From a virus, in the IMG/VR virus record IMGVR_UViG_3300032086_004492, positions 1 to 29,855 of that record: a stretch of DNA of 29,855 bases. The stretch is one strand, 5' to 3'. Position numbers and translations under genes: made by a program. Below are positions 1 through 8,067 of this stretch, piece after piece. The notes under the pieces were generated by a model. That model ran no database searches. It was not told the origin of the DNA and worked only from the letters and a program-made list of their open reading frames with translations. Positions within the stretch are counted from its first letter, which is position 1. Each line of letters begins with the position of its first letter.

Positions 1-378
1 TTGTAATTCAGTGGCAGTTGATGCTACACCAGTTAAGTCTCCATAGAATCCACCAGTAGAAGTTATGATGCCACTAGTATTAGCACTGAAAGTACCTGAT
101 AATGTAACTCCAAGCCCAACATCACCAGTGCCATCAAAGGATATCGTATGGCTTAATACATCACCAGAAACACTAAAGTTTCTTGAGTTTTGTAATTCAG
201 TGGCAGTTGATGCTACACCAGTTAAGTCTCCATAGAATCCACCAGTAGAAGTTATGATGCCACTAGTATTAGCACTGAAATCTGATGATAATGTAACTCC
301 TAATGCAACATTACTAGTACCATTAAAAGATACTGTATGGCTTAATACATCACCAGAAACACTAAAATCTCTTGAGTT
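1..378 (-). repeat. Two tandem 189-bp repeats inside the fibre gene
   Basis: Bases 1-189 and 190-378 are in-frame copies of one 63-codon unit. The first 90 bases of each copy are identical, and differences are confined to the second half. The array may continue beyond the window edge. From 379 the sequence diverges into related but non-identical fibre modules. Confidence 0.9.
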
Positions 379-750
379 TTCTAATGCGGTTGCAATACCT
401 GCTGTTTCGGCATAAGTCGATATTCCAGCACTATCAGCATAAGTTGCTGTAGATGCAGATTCAATTGTAATATCAGTGAGATTAGATCCATCTCCATAAA
501 ATGCAGTGGCGGATATAATTCCACTCGTTGAATCCATGGTAATTCCGGATCCAACCTTAACTGTTTCTGAAACAGATAAAGACCCAACGGTTGCCAATCC
601 AGAAATTCTTGTATCACCATAAACATCCAATATATGATTTTGTGGGAGGGAAGTTCCAATTCCCACAAGACCACTACCAGTGACTACAAAATTATCATTA
701 TCAACCTGAACACCATTCCTAAAATTAAATGACTTCCTATAATTTGCCAT
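1..750 (-). CDS. Tail fibre-like structural protein, N-terminal part (runs off window)
   Basis: The reading frame is open from an ATG at 750 to the window edge (250 codons seen, C-terminus missing). It begins MANYRKSFNFRNGVQVDNDN and continues with glycine-, serine- and threonine-rich beta-type sequence typical of cyanophage fibres, with phrases such as GFYGDLTGVASTATELQ and FYGDGSNLTDI. Two 63-residue repeats are almost identical, encoded by DNA repeats at 1-189 and 190-378. A GATAAATA late-promoter element lies 19 nt upstream, inside the stop codon of the preceding 1962-aa gene, so it probably makes its own late transcript. Role inferred: trimeric host-recognition fibre or tail-associated decoration. 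The exact fibre class cannot be named without the C-terminus. Confidence 0.8.
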   Translation of the reverse strand, partial: MANYRKSFNFRNGVQVDNDNFVVTGSGLVGIGTSLPQNHILDVYGDTRISGLATVGSLSVSETVKVGSGITMDSTSGIISATAFYGDGSNLTDITIESASTATYADSAGISTYAETAGIATALENSRDFSVSGDVLSHTVSFNGTSNVALGVTLSSDFSANTSGIITSTGGFYGDLTGVASTATELQNSRNFSVSGDVLSHTISFDGTGDVGLGVTLSGTFSANTSGIITSTGGFYGDLTGVASTATELQ

Positions 751-767
751 TATTATAAGCTTTAGAG

Positions 768-3700
768 TTATTTATCGGATAATTTTTCCTCTAATGCATC
801 AACCTTGCCAGAGAGTTCCTTGATTGCCTCTATGAGGAGTGGGACAAGTTTTTCATAACGGACTGCCTTGTATCCATTATCTCTCGTTGTGACTAGTCCA
901 GGAAGTCCAAGTGCCTCAATTTCTTGTGCGATGATACCAGTATCAGATCCTTCCTTATCACTATTCTCATTCCAATCAAATGTATTGCCACTGATCGAAA
1001 TGACTTTTGCAAGTGGATTATCAATAGGCGTAATGTTATCTTTCAGTCTTTCGTCAGAAGAAGCGAATGCTGTGATGTCACCTGTAACTGAAAGATCGTT
1101 TGTTGATGGATTATAGTAAATTCCAGCATCTGTATAAAGAGATTCGGCAGTACTAGTAGAGTTGTTAGAGTCAACAAATGTCAAATAATGAGTAACGTTG
1201 GTCGCTCGTCTTACAGTTTTAATCTTATCAGCATTAGTAGCATTAGTAGCAGTATCGGCATTACCCGTTAGATCACCCTCAACATTACCCGTTACATTAC
1301 CCGTTAAGCCGCCAGAAAAAGTAGCAGTAATTATTCCAGCATAGAATCCACCATTAGAATCACGAGCAACTATTGCTCCTCCAGTGTTTGTAGTTTTTGC
1401 GTTAGAAGTTACCGTAAATGTTACGGCACCCCCGTTATCATAAGTTGCTGAACCAGATAAACCAGTGCCATCAGTCCCCAGAGTTAAAGTATGCTCTAAA
1501 GATCCACTAAATGTCGTTGCTGTTGCAACACCAGTAATTTTTACACCAGCATCAAATGTTGAAGTTCCACTGGCATAAACACCACCATTAATCGTGACAC
1601 CGTATCCAGTTGTAGAGAGTCTTAGACCATCATTATTATTGGCATCTCCAGTATCATTAAGATAATAAAGTTCAACTGATCCCTTTCCTCCAGGGTTATT
1701 GACAGCACCAAGTGTGTTCGTCCACTTAGGATTGGTTGCTCTGATAAGATTCTGCCCATCAGTTCCCTCTACAATAAATACTCCATCTGTCTGAACACGA
1801 AGTGCTCTGTCAGTTGATGCACAACCTATAATATTTGCTCCATATCCTCCTGATCCGTTTGATGGAGAAGCATAAATTTCAAACTGATGATTCTTATCAT
1901 CAGGTGATGATGGATCAGTTCCAAATACTAATTTCTTATCATCAGGGAGGAATACACTTCCACCGATATTTACATTCTTATCAATACCAACACCACCTCC
2001 GATATTTACAGACTTACCAATACCAACACCACCCTCAACTACAAGTGCTCCAGAAGTTGTTCCTGTTGAGTCCTTATCATATGAAACTTTAATCGCAGGA
2101 TTTCCAGAAATGCTCTCATTATTTGTAAATCTAGTTTCATTATTGATTGTAACCGGACCATCAAATTGAGAGAGAATTTGTTTTGAGTCACCACCCTCAA
2201 CAACTAATCTTTCTTTTACTGTGACCTCATCAAATACGGCACTTAATCTTGATGGATTTTCACCTGTTACTGTTGGAATTGGAGTATCGAAAGTAACCTC
2301 TTCACCTGTAGCAGATGTCTTCTTCTGGTTTCCAATGAAAAAGTCACCTTTGTTATTCATTCCAGTATAAACAACAATACCACCACCTCTTTCCTGAGAT
2401 TGTACTAAAAACTCCTCTTTTTCAGTCAGAGTTTTATTTTGAACCTGAGGAAGTCCTGTGGAATAGTTTCCTGGACCATATCCAAGATACTCAAATGTAT
2501 GACCAGAAGCACGAATAATTGATGGTCTACGAAGTTCGATCGAAGGAACTTTGATTTTTTTAATTAAAGAACCTTCAGCATGAGTTTGTACCTGTGTTCC
2601 AAGAACTCCACGAAGAACAGTGATTTGATTATTATCAGTGCCGCTCAGAGAATCGCTGGCAATTCTCATAATTTCATTATTTACCTGAATATAAGAACCA
2701 AGTGGGAATCTCTCCTCAGTTCCAATTCCGGCATTACTGACTTCAAATATAGTAGTGGTAATACCTATCGAACCACTTTCAGAAAGAGTCATCGTTTCAC
2801 CATCAAAAATGGTAAATGCTCTTGATTGTAAGTTCTCTTCGGTTCTATCAGAAACTCCGGAATTGGATGATAATCCATGTTTTAAGATAAATCCAGAAGC
2901 ACCCCCAATTCCTCCAGTAACTTCAAATTCGTTAGGGAGAGTGGCAATTCCGACAATATAATCACCAAGATTATTTCCATTATCATCAATGGATCTAAAC
3001 TTGTTTCCAACCGAAAGACCATGTTGATTTGCAGTAATGGTGTTTCCGGATGCTGTGAATGCAACAGATTTTCCAATGATGAAACCATAATGATTTGTTC
3101 CAATTTCAGGATCTCCGGTTGTTCTTGAAATTGCTACTGTGGATCCTCCACCAACTGCGGTTATAATGCGATGATAAGTATCAGATACTGTTCCAACACC
3201 AGTAAATTGAATAACATGGTCCGTCGCAGAAGAAACTCCTGAGACAGTAAATCTAGCAGCCTCATCTCCTGCTCCTATTACGCTTTGATCAAAGAAAAGA
3301 TTATCACCAACATTATATCCAGAACCAGGATTTATAATTGTTGTAATGCCTACAGATCCATTAGAAACAACAACTGACGCAGTTGCTCCTTTCCAAGTTC
3401 CAGTTTGACTGACATTCAATAATCTAACATTTTGATAAGTGCCAGTGTTATAACCTGAACCTGCGGTTACATTTCCACTTACGATGCCATTTAATCCATG
3501 ATTTCTATCAAAAGTAATTATTGGTGTTGTAGATGTTGGATCATCTACACCAGATACTTGAAGACCAATACCAAGTGTCGTCAGTAACTTATCGGTCGTT
3601 TCTCTTGTAATACTTTTCTTAAGGTCATTTGTCTCAACTTCACCGATAGGAGACCTTAAAGCAAAAGTTTTTGCCGATTTTGGATCATCATTAATATTAT

Positions 3701-6656
3701 CTCTATCTAATTGTGGATAAAGGTCGGTTACATTCTGACTATACTTCAGATTTGTAAATTCTTCAGAAATTGCATTATCGGCATTCAGTAAGTACAAGTG
3801 GTATATACCATCTTGATCATCCTCCATATATTCAGAAATAACTTCATTTCTATAAATGTAAATATTTGTTTGAAGATCATTTCTTTCAAATCTTGGTGAG
3901 TTTATTGTTCTTAATGTGGTGTCATTTGTAAACGCTCCAGCAATACTTTCTAATTCATATTTAAATTCTAAATCATTATCAACATCACTGACAGTATAAG
4001 TTCCGTTGTATGCATTGCCTCCAGTGCTACTATCAGTTACATTTTTAATAATAACCGTATCACCAAGTTGTAAGTTGTGTGGCAATTCTGTTCTGACAGT
4101 TGCCTTTCCTGCTCCATGTGAACAAGTACTGATAAATCTTGGATTTCTTCCAAAATCATAATCATCAGCAATTGTAATCGATGTTTTAGTTACATCACCA
4201 TTCGCACGATATCCAGTAGAACTTGATTCTTGTAAAATGAAACCAGCTTCTGGTGTTTTTGCATTAGTAAGTTGTTTTGGAATGAAAAATCTAGCTTTAT
4301 AAAGTTTTTCATTAAGACTTCTAGTATCCGGTATTCTCTTAAGATACGTTGGTTCTGATACTCCACTAAGACCGGAAATTGCAGTATAAATGCCATTATC
4401 TCCAACTTTAATATACCACTGAGAACCATCCCACTGAACAGGGTGTGCAACATCACCGGACTGTTTATCTGATACTCTCGATATAACTTTTAAATTTGTT
4501 CCACCATAAACGGTAATTGCCTGTCGATTATCCGATTCTGCCTTTGATGCCGCAAGTTCAAATCTATTACCTGGATTACCACCCGAATCAATTACATAAT
4601 AAACAGTATTCGTCTTTAAATTTTCTGGTAAATCTCCATCATCACTTATAATAATAACTTTTTCTCCAGTCTCAAACCCGTGTCCTGTAGATACAAATTC
4701 ATTATTATCTACCTGACTAATAGGGACTTCTCTATAAGAAGAATCATTGCCACCATTATTCATCAAAATGGAGGCAGAATATTCTGTTCCTCCAATATCC
4801 AGATAGATTCTATCACCAACCTTAGCACCAACACGATATCCTTGCGTTAAGATGGGAGGTCTGACCGATTCATTATCAAATCCATTCAGATATAAACGTT
4901 GATTACTACCAACTTCTTTTGTTTTATCAATATCAATTGTCAACCAATCAATATTTTCTTCTTCGGAAACAATAGTTCTTGGTGGAATAATGTGTGTAAT
5001 AAATCCTTTATTATCTTTGTCAAATGCTTCCTTTTTAAATCCGCGAGATATTAATGACAGTTGTCCAAAGTTGGAGTTTGAGTTTGTTACAGAGGCATCT
5101 CCTCCGGTGTCTGTTTCGAAATGTTTATTATATCCAATCGCAAAAACCGAAACAATCTGAACAATCGCATCATTTGACATTTTGATGTGAGTTTGTTCCC
5201 AATCTTTTCTATAAATGGCATCAGAATCTAAATGATATACTGTACCACTAGATGAAGATTGTGATGATAATGTGGCACCGGTAACTGGTGAGATTGACTC
5301 TCCACTATATTCTCTACTTGATGGAATATATTTTACAAATGCTCTATCATCTTTCTGAAGGGACACTCCAGTAAACTGAGCAACAACCATTGAACGGAAA
5401 CCAGTTGCTTTGCTTCCATCCGCGTGCATACCGTTCATACCCCATACTGAACGCATGGAGATGTTGAAGATGTAAGGAGAAGCACCAGTTACGGTGTCTG
5501 TTTCCACTGTAACTATACCCTCATTTACAGTGGGGTTAGCTAATGCAATTTCTTTATCAGATGCTTCTATGGTATAAGTAAATTGTCTATTATCAATTGA
5601 TGATACAACTTTAGTGGAAATATTATATACGAAGTTGGCATCAGGCTTATTACCAAAAACACCACTAATACGAATAGGTGTTCCTACATTAAGATTATGA
5701 TCCGTTTGAGTGGTGACAGTAACCAATCTTGTTGGATTTGCTCCACCATCACCCAATTTGATTGATGTAATTGAAATAGGATCAGCAGCAAATGCCCCAA
5801 CTATTTCAAATTCGGGTCTTCTTGGACTAAATCCAACGACATCATTGGCATCAAATATATCATCAGAATCAATTGTTCTACCAGATCCAGTCCCGTAGGC
5901 ATAAGAAAGTTTTGCATAATACATTTGGAGGTCTGTTAAACCTTTATCATTTCCCTCGACAATTGCATTATTTACACCATCAACATATTCAAATACCGAT
6001 AATTTATGGTGAGAAAAAGTTGGTGTTGCCTTCGAATCAAAATTACTTGGCTGAGTGTAAACAGTTCCAAATTCATCTGCATCAAAAATGGAAAATTGCC
6101 AGAAATAACAGGCACCAGTAATTCTAAAAATAGAACTCTTTGGAATTGATTCTAATGTATATGTTGGGTTGGGAACATAAGTAGGTCTTATTTTTGTTTT
6201 TCTTAAATCAAGACCAACAATCGAAGTTCCTCTGGGTACAATAACTCCACCATTGACACTATTAAACTTATAAAGATCATTATCTCTCTGTGTTAAGTCG
6301 AAATTAGAATCTAAATCTAAATTTAATGCTCCTGTGTTGGAAACTGCAAATTTATCAGATGATTTTACCTCTACTGCCCCTCCATTTAATGCTATTGACC
6401 ATCCAGGACGGTTATCTACAACATGTTCTCCGGGCATAAGAAGAATCGTTGTCTTCTCAGTTTCGTCGTTACTATCTCCTTTTACATAAGAAAATCTGGC
6501 AGATTCTATAAGTGCTCTCTGTATGGTCTTAAATGGACGAGCAAGTGAATTACCTTGATTACTAATACTATCAGTCGCATCTAAATCTGAAGGACTCACA
6601 TATAAAATACGACCTTCAGTGTTCTTGATGATATTATCTAACTTATTCAGAGGCAT
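768..6656 (-). CDS. 1962-aa fibre/adhesin with beta-helix-like N-terminus and C-terminal S74 autochaperone
   Basis: Very long virion protein. The N-terminus (about 20-90) has the pattern FKTIQRALIESARFSYVKG followed by TTILLMPGEHVVDNRPG, the start of a right-handed beta-helix (pectate-lyase-like) common in cyanophage structural proteins. The middle holds GSGYN-type beta modules and short repeats (VNIGG; TGNVTGN/GDLTGNADTATNATNAD). The C-terminus is an intramolecular chaperone/peptidase S74 domain: SDERLK starts at Ser1867, giving the Ser-Lys dyad (S1867, K1872), then GIIAQEIEALG and a final coiled coil. By family knowledge, cleavage before the serine would release about 96 residues after trimerisation. 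Late promoter GATAAATA lies upstream. Inferred role: trimeric tail fibre or whisker contacting the host. Confidence 0.88.
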   Translation of the reverse strand: MPLNKLDNIIKNTEGRILYVSPSDLDATDSISNQGNSLARPFKTIQRALIESARFSYVKGDSNDETEKTTILLMPGEHVVDNRPGWSIALNGGAVEVKSSDKFAVSNTGALNLDLDSNFDLTQRDNDLYKFNSVNGGVIVPRGTSIVGLDLRKTKIRPTYVPNPTYTLESIPKSSIFRITGACYFWQFSIFDADEFGTVYTQPSNFDSKATPTFSHHKLSVFEYVDGVNNAIVEGNDKGLTDLQMYYAKLSYAYGTGSGRTIDSDDIFDANDVVGFSPRRPEFEIVGAFAADPISITSIKLGDGGANPTRLVTVTTQTDHNLNVGTPIRISGVFGNKPDANFVYNISTKVVSSIDNRQFTYTIEASDKEIALANPTVNEGIVTVETDTVTGASPYIFNISMRSVWGMNGMHADGSKATGFRSMVVAQFTGVSLQKDDRAFVKYIPSSREYSGESISPVTGATLSSQSSSSGTVYHLDSDAIYRKDWEQTHIKMSNDAIVQIVSVFAIGYNKHFETDTGGDASVTNSNSNFGQLSLISRGFKKEAFDKDNKGFITHIIPPRTIVSEEENIDWLTIDIDKTKEVGSNQRLYLNGFDNESVRPPILTQGYRVGAKVGDRIYLDIGGTEYSASILMNNGGNDSSYREVPISQVDNNEFVSTGHGFETGEKVIIISDDGDLPENLKTNTVYYVIDSGGNPGNRFELAASKAESDNRQAITVYGGTNLKVISRVSDKQSGDVAHPVQWDGSQWYIKVGDNGIYTAISGLSGVSEPTYLKRIPDTRSLNEKLYKARFFIPKQLTNAKTPEAGFILQESSSTGYRANGDVTKTSITIADDYDFGRNPRFISTCSHGAGKATVRTELPHNLQLGDTVIIKNVTDSSTGGNAYNGTYTVSDVDNDLEFKYELESIAGAFTNDTTLRTINSPRFERNDLQTNIYIYRNEVISEYMEDDQDGIYHLYLLNADNAISEEFTNLKYSQNVTDLYPQLDRDNINDDPKSAKTFALRSPIGEVETNDLKKSITRETTDKLLTTLGIGLQVSGVDDPTSTTPIITFDRNHGLNGIVSGNVTAGSGYNTGTYQNVRLLNVSQTGTWKGATASVVVSNGSVGITTIINPGSGYNVGDNLFFDQSVIGAGDEAARFTVSGVSSATDHVIQFTGVGTVSDTYHRIITAVGGGSTVAISRTTGDPEIGTNHYGFIIGKSVAFTASGNTITANQHGLSVGNKFRSIDDNGNNLGDYIVGIATLPNEFEVTGGIGGASGFILKHGLSSNSGVSDRTEENLQSRAFTIFDGETMTLSESGSIGITTTIFEVSNAGIGTEERFPLGSYIQVNNEIMRIASDSLSGTDNNQITVLRGVLGTQVQTHAEGSLIKKIKVPSIELRRPSIIRASGHTFEYLGYGPGNYSTGLPQVQNKTLTEKEEFLVQSQERGGGIVVYTGMNNKGDFFIGNQKKTSATGEEVTFDTPIPTVTGENPSRLSAVFDEVTVKERLVVEGGDSKQILSQFDGPVTINNETRFTNNESISGNPAIKVSYDKDSTGTTSGALVVEGGVGIGKSVNIGGGVGIDKNVNIGGSVFLPDDKKLVFGTDPSSPDDKNHQFEIYASPSNGSGGYGANIIGCASTDRALRVQTDGVFIVEGTDGQNLIRATNPKWTNTLGAVNNPGGKGSVELYYLNDTGDANNNDGLRLSTTGYGVTINGGVYASGTSTFDAGVKITGVATATTFSGSLEHTLTLGTDGTGLSGSATYDNGGAVTFTVTSNAKTTNTGGAIVARDSNGGFYAGIITATFSGGLTGNVTGNVEGDLTGNADTATNATNADKIKTVRRATNVTHYLTFVDSNNSTSTAESLYTDAGIYYNPSTNDLSVTGDITAFASSDERLKDNITPIDNPLAKVISISGNTFDWNENSDKEGSDTGIIAQEIEALGLPGLVTTRDNGYKAVRYEKLVPLLIEAIKELSGKVDALEEKLSDK
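769..776 (-). promoter_or_regulatory. T4-type late promoter element GATAAATA
   Basis: GATAAATA on the minus strand, 19 nt before the ATG at 750 and overlapping the stop codon of the 1962-aa gene. It matches the NATAAATA late element of T4-like cyanophages, which is recognised by gp55 with gp33 and gp45. Confidence 0.7.
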
Positions 6657-6689
6657 GGTATTACAACTTCTGGGGGGATTTCTATGTTT

Positions 6690-6697
6690 TATTTATC
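6690..6697 (-). promoter_or_regulatory. T4-type late promoter element GATAAATA
   Basis: Minus-strand GATAAATA about 33 nt before the start of the 1962-aa fibre gene (ATG at 6656). It overlaps the stop codon of the upstream 102-aa gene. Confidence 0.7.
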
Positions 6698-7001
6698 CCA
6701 GTAAATCTTCCTCACCATTGTAAAATGTTTGTATATCTTCTGGCAAATTCTCCGGATTTAATATCTCTATCGCGTCAAAGCAAGGATGACAATTCTCTAA
6801 GATAAGATAATTCGAACCTTTGTAAATATCGTCCACACTATATGCTATGTTTCTGTCTGCTTCCTCTACAATATTGTGGTCATACATATAACCTTCTGGT
6901 AAATCATCAAAGGTAAATGGAACATCATTCAAAAAGAACATCTTCACTATAACTTTATGATCGTTATACCAACAGTTCTTTGTCGATACTGTATAAGACA
7001 T
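6693..7001 (-). CDS. Hypothetical 102-aa acidic protein
   Basis: I do not recognise this family. The protein is acidic and has three cysteines, two of them in NCHPC near residue 70. No membrane segment or signal peptide is visible. It has its own late-promoter element (AATAAATA at 7020-7027) about 19 nt upstream, right behind the tRNA-cluster terminator, so it should be a late gene expressed ahead of the big fibre. The start codon is the only ATG near the promoter. Being real is supported by its tight fit between two late promoters and a terminator. Confidence 0.7.
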   Translation of the reverse strand: MSYTVSTKNCWYNDHKVIVKMFFLNDVPFTFDDLPEGYMYDHNIVEEADRNIAYSVDDIYKGSNYLILENCHPCFDAIEILNPENLPEDIQTFYNGEEDLLG

Positions 7002-7019
7002 AACACTTCTTTTTAATCT

Positions 7020-7027
7020 TATTTATT
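7020..7027 (-). promoter_or_regulatory. T4-type late promoter element AATAAATA
   Basis: Minus-strand AATAAATA placed 7-14 nt after the terminator hairpin that ends the tRNA transcript, and 19 nt before the ATG at 7001. It restarts transcription for the late genes to the left. Confidence 0.65.
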
Positions 7028-7033
7028 TTCAAT

Positions 7034-7061
7034 AAAAAAGGTTCCCGCACCACCAGGAACC
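7034..7061 (-). terminator. Rho-independent terminator ending the tRNA cluster
   Basis: Stem GGTTCC (7056-7061 arm) with its complement at 7040-7045 and a 10-nt loop. It is followed on the minus strand by six T (7039-7034). It lies downstream of tRNA-Leu, so it should terminate the tRNA transcript. Confidence 0.75.
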
Positions 7062-7157
7062 TCATATACACCACTTACCCATAGGAGAAAACCCTAATAT
7101 TAATCTCGGTTCTCGCAGAGTAACTTTACTAACAGTGGGGCAAACTCCTTCCCCTAG

Positions 7158-7242
7158 TGCGAGTAGGGAGACTTGAACTCCCACGACCGCAATGGTCAAC
7201 AGATTTTAAGTCTGGTGTGTCTACCGATTCCACCATACTCGC
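7158..7242 (-). tRNA. tRNA-Leu (anticodon UAA)
   Basis: 85 nt including discriminator A. Acceptor stem GCGAGTA pairs with TACTCGC. The anticodon loop CUUAAAA gives UAA (reads UUA). A long variable arm, D-stem GUG/CAC and T-loop UUCAAGU are present. No CCA is encoded. tRNA-Leu(UAA) is one of the commonest cyanophage tRNAs. It is read from the sigma70-type promoter at 7333-7361 together with tRNA-Val. Confidence 0.95.
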
Positions 7243-7246
7243 AAGG

Positions 7247-7318
7247 TGGGTGATACTGGATTCGAACCAGTGACCAATTGCGTGTAAAGCAACTGCGCTA
7301 CCACTGCGCCAATCACCC
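7247..7318 (-). tRNA. tRNA-Val (anticodon UAC)
   Basis: 72 nt. Acceptor GGGTGAT pairs with ATCACCC, discriminator A. D-stem GCGC/GCGC with a GG-containing loop, anticodon loop UUUACAC (UAC, reads GUA), and canonical T-arm CUGGUUCGAAUCCAG. CCA is not encoded. It sits 4 nt upstream of tRNA-Leu on the same strand. Confidence 0.95.
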
Positions 7319-7332
7319 GTTTGTATAGGACA

Positions 7333-7361
7333 ATCATACCACTTGGAGTGCTGATTGTCAA
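7333..7361 (-). promoter_or_regulatory. Sigma70-type early promoter for tRNA-Val/tRNA-Leu
   Basis: Minus strand: -35 TTGACA (7361-7356), exactly 17 nt, -10 TATGAT (7338-7333). It lies in the 44-nt gap between tRNA-Met and tRNA-Val, so transcription would start a few bases before tRNA-Val. Confidence 0.8.
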
Positions 7362-7362
7362 G

Positions 7363-7436
7363 TGCTGGTTGAGGGAATCGAACCCATCTTTAGCTGAATT
7401 ATGAGTTCAGAGCATTTACCAAATTGCTAAACCAGC
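7363..7436 (-). tRNA. tRNA with CAU anticodon (elongator Met, or Ile2)
   Basis: 74 nt. Acceptor GCTGGTT pairs with AACCAGC, discriminator A. The anticodon loop is CUCAUAA, the anticodon stem CUGAA/UUCAG, and the T-arm has loop UUCGAUU. The G1-C72 pair argues against an initiator. Whether the CAU is lysidine-modified (Ile AUA) cannot be told by eye. Its 5' end overlaps the last 10 nt of the HNH gene (stop codon at 7427-7429). Confidence 0.9.
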
Positions 7437-7801
7437 GTCAATAGATTGTTGTGGATTTTGCGATGGCAGTTAGCACATAATAGCACACACTTGCTCATCT
7501 CCTCTTCAATCTTTTTCCAAGAATTTGCCGAAAGCATAGAAGAAATTTGTTTTTCTTTTACACTTGGATCTAAGTGATGATGATCCATACAAGATGCTGG
7601 GTGAAATTCACCACAAGCAGCACACGATGCAGTTTCTTTTACTTCTGTGAGTAATCGTTTGTTTTCATCGTGCCTTTTTTGCTTGTTGGCATAATGCCTT
7701 GCCTTGTACTCAGGGTCATTTTTAAGTTTTTCTCTCAACCAGTTGCGTTGATACTCTTTGATAGCATCGCAATCAGCAGAGGTCTTTCTTTTTCTTGGCA
7801 T
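7427..7801 (-). CDS. HNH homing-type endonuclease
   Basis: 124 aa. It has a basic, helical N-terminal half (KEYQRNWLREKLKNDPEYKA, like DNA-binding linkers of free-standing HNH proteins), then a zinc-supported HNH core: C60-x2-C63, DHHH at 73-76 (catalytic His), and C109-x2-C112 followed by H113 and H117 (CANCHRKIH). Family role: DNA nicking or cleavage, usually for self-propagation. It sits inside the tRNA cluster and its stop codon overlaps tRNA-Met, typical of a mobile gene landed beside tRNAs. A 15-bp hairpin with a late-promoter-like TCTAAATA in its loop lies directly ahead of the ATG, suggesting stage-specific translation. Confidence 0.9.
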   Translation of the reverse strand: MPRKRKTSADCDAIKEYQRNWLREKLKNDPEYKARHYANKQKRHDENKRLLTEVKETASCAACGEFHPASCMDHHHLDPSVKEKQISSMLSANSWKKIEEEMSKCVLLCANCHRKIHNNLLTLV

Positions 7802-7808
7802 GACTCAA

Positions 7809-7847
7809 ATATAACTCATAACTATTTAGAAAAGTTATGAGTTATAT
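7809..7847 (-). promoter_or_regulatory. Perfect 15-bp hairpin ahead of the HNH start codon
   Basis: Arms 7809-7823 and 7833-7847 are perfectly complementary (core ATAACTCATAACT), with a 9-nt loop. The 3' arm ends 7 nt before the HNH ATG at 7801. There is no U-tract, so it is not a terminator. It could hide the ribosome site in read-through transcripts. Confidence 0.8.
7823..7830 (-). promoter_or_regulatory. Late-promoter-like TCTAAATA in hairpin loop
   Basis: The minus-strand octamer TCTAAATA lies in the loop of the 15-bp hairpin. The same variant occurs ahead of gp4, the gp54-like gene, gp48 and the FmdB-like gene. A transcript started from it would lack the 5' arm of the hairpin. The octamer also occurs by chance inside coding sequence, so support is moderate. 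Confidence 0.45.
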
Positions 7848-7854
7848 GTATAAT

Positions 7855-7926
7855 AGTGTAGATGACAGGGTTTGATACCTGCAATACTCTCCGACGAGGC
7901 GTGTTTCCTTACATCACATCTACACT
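7855..7926 (-). other. Degenerate tRNA-like element
   Basis: 72 nt bounded by a perfect 10-bp inverted repeat (AGTGTAGATG / CATCTACACT), like an acceptor stem with extra pairs. It is followed by a D-arm-like GUG...CAC with a GG in the loop (the same D-stem as the neighbouring tRNA-Leu) and a T-arm-like CAGG...CCUG. The central part is several bases too short and has no proper 7-nt anticodon loop. Best read as a decayed tRNA or a tRNA-like RNA. It sits between the HNH gene and the UAU tRNA. Confidence 0.4.
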
Positions 7927-7963
7927 TGGCGTCTTTTTAGGCTATCTGTCTAACGACTACCAA

Positions 7964-8051
7964 TACTCGTGGATGGATTCGAACCATCTCAAAGGCACTA
8001 ATCTGGTGCAAATCGCTTATAAGGCGACTCTGACTACCAAGTCTCACGAGC
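7964..8051 (-). tRNA. Class II (long variable arm) tRNA with anticodon UAU
   Basis: 88 nt including discriminator A. The acceptor pairs as GCUCGUG/CACGAGU (G1-U72 wobble). The anticodon stem GUCGC/GCGAU holds loop CUUAUAA, so the anticodon is UAU (reads AUA, normally Ile). The T-arm GAUGG-UUCGAAU-CCAUC is canonical. The variable region is 23 nt with stem GCAC/GUGC, a class II feature of Leu/Ser/Tyr tRNAs, not Ile. The D-arm is short (stem GAC/GUC, loop UUGGUA). The amino acid identity is therefore uncertain. Confidence 0.75.
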
Positions 8052-8067
8052 AAGAAAAAAGATGAAC

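Noticed and set aside
381-674. 97-aa ORF, minus strand
   Set aside because: Shadow of the partial fibre gene in another frame. The real frame is open from 750 to the window edge and has the fibre repeats.
7809-7847. The 15-bp hairpin as a terminator
   Set aside because: No T-run on either side; it lies before a start codon, so a translational role is more likely.
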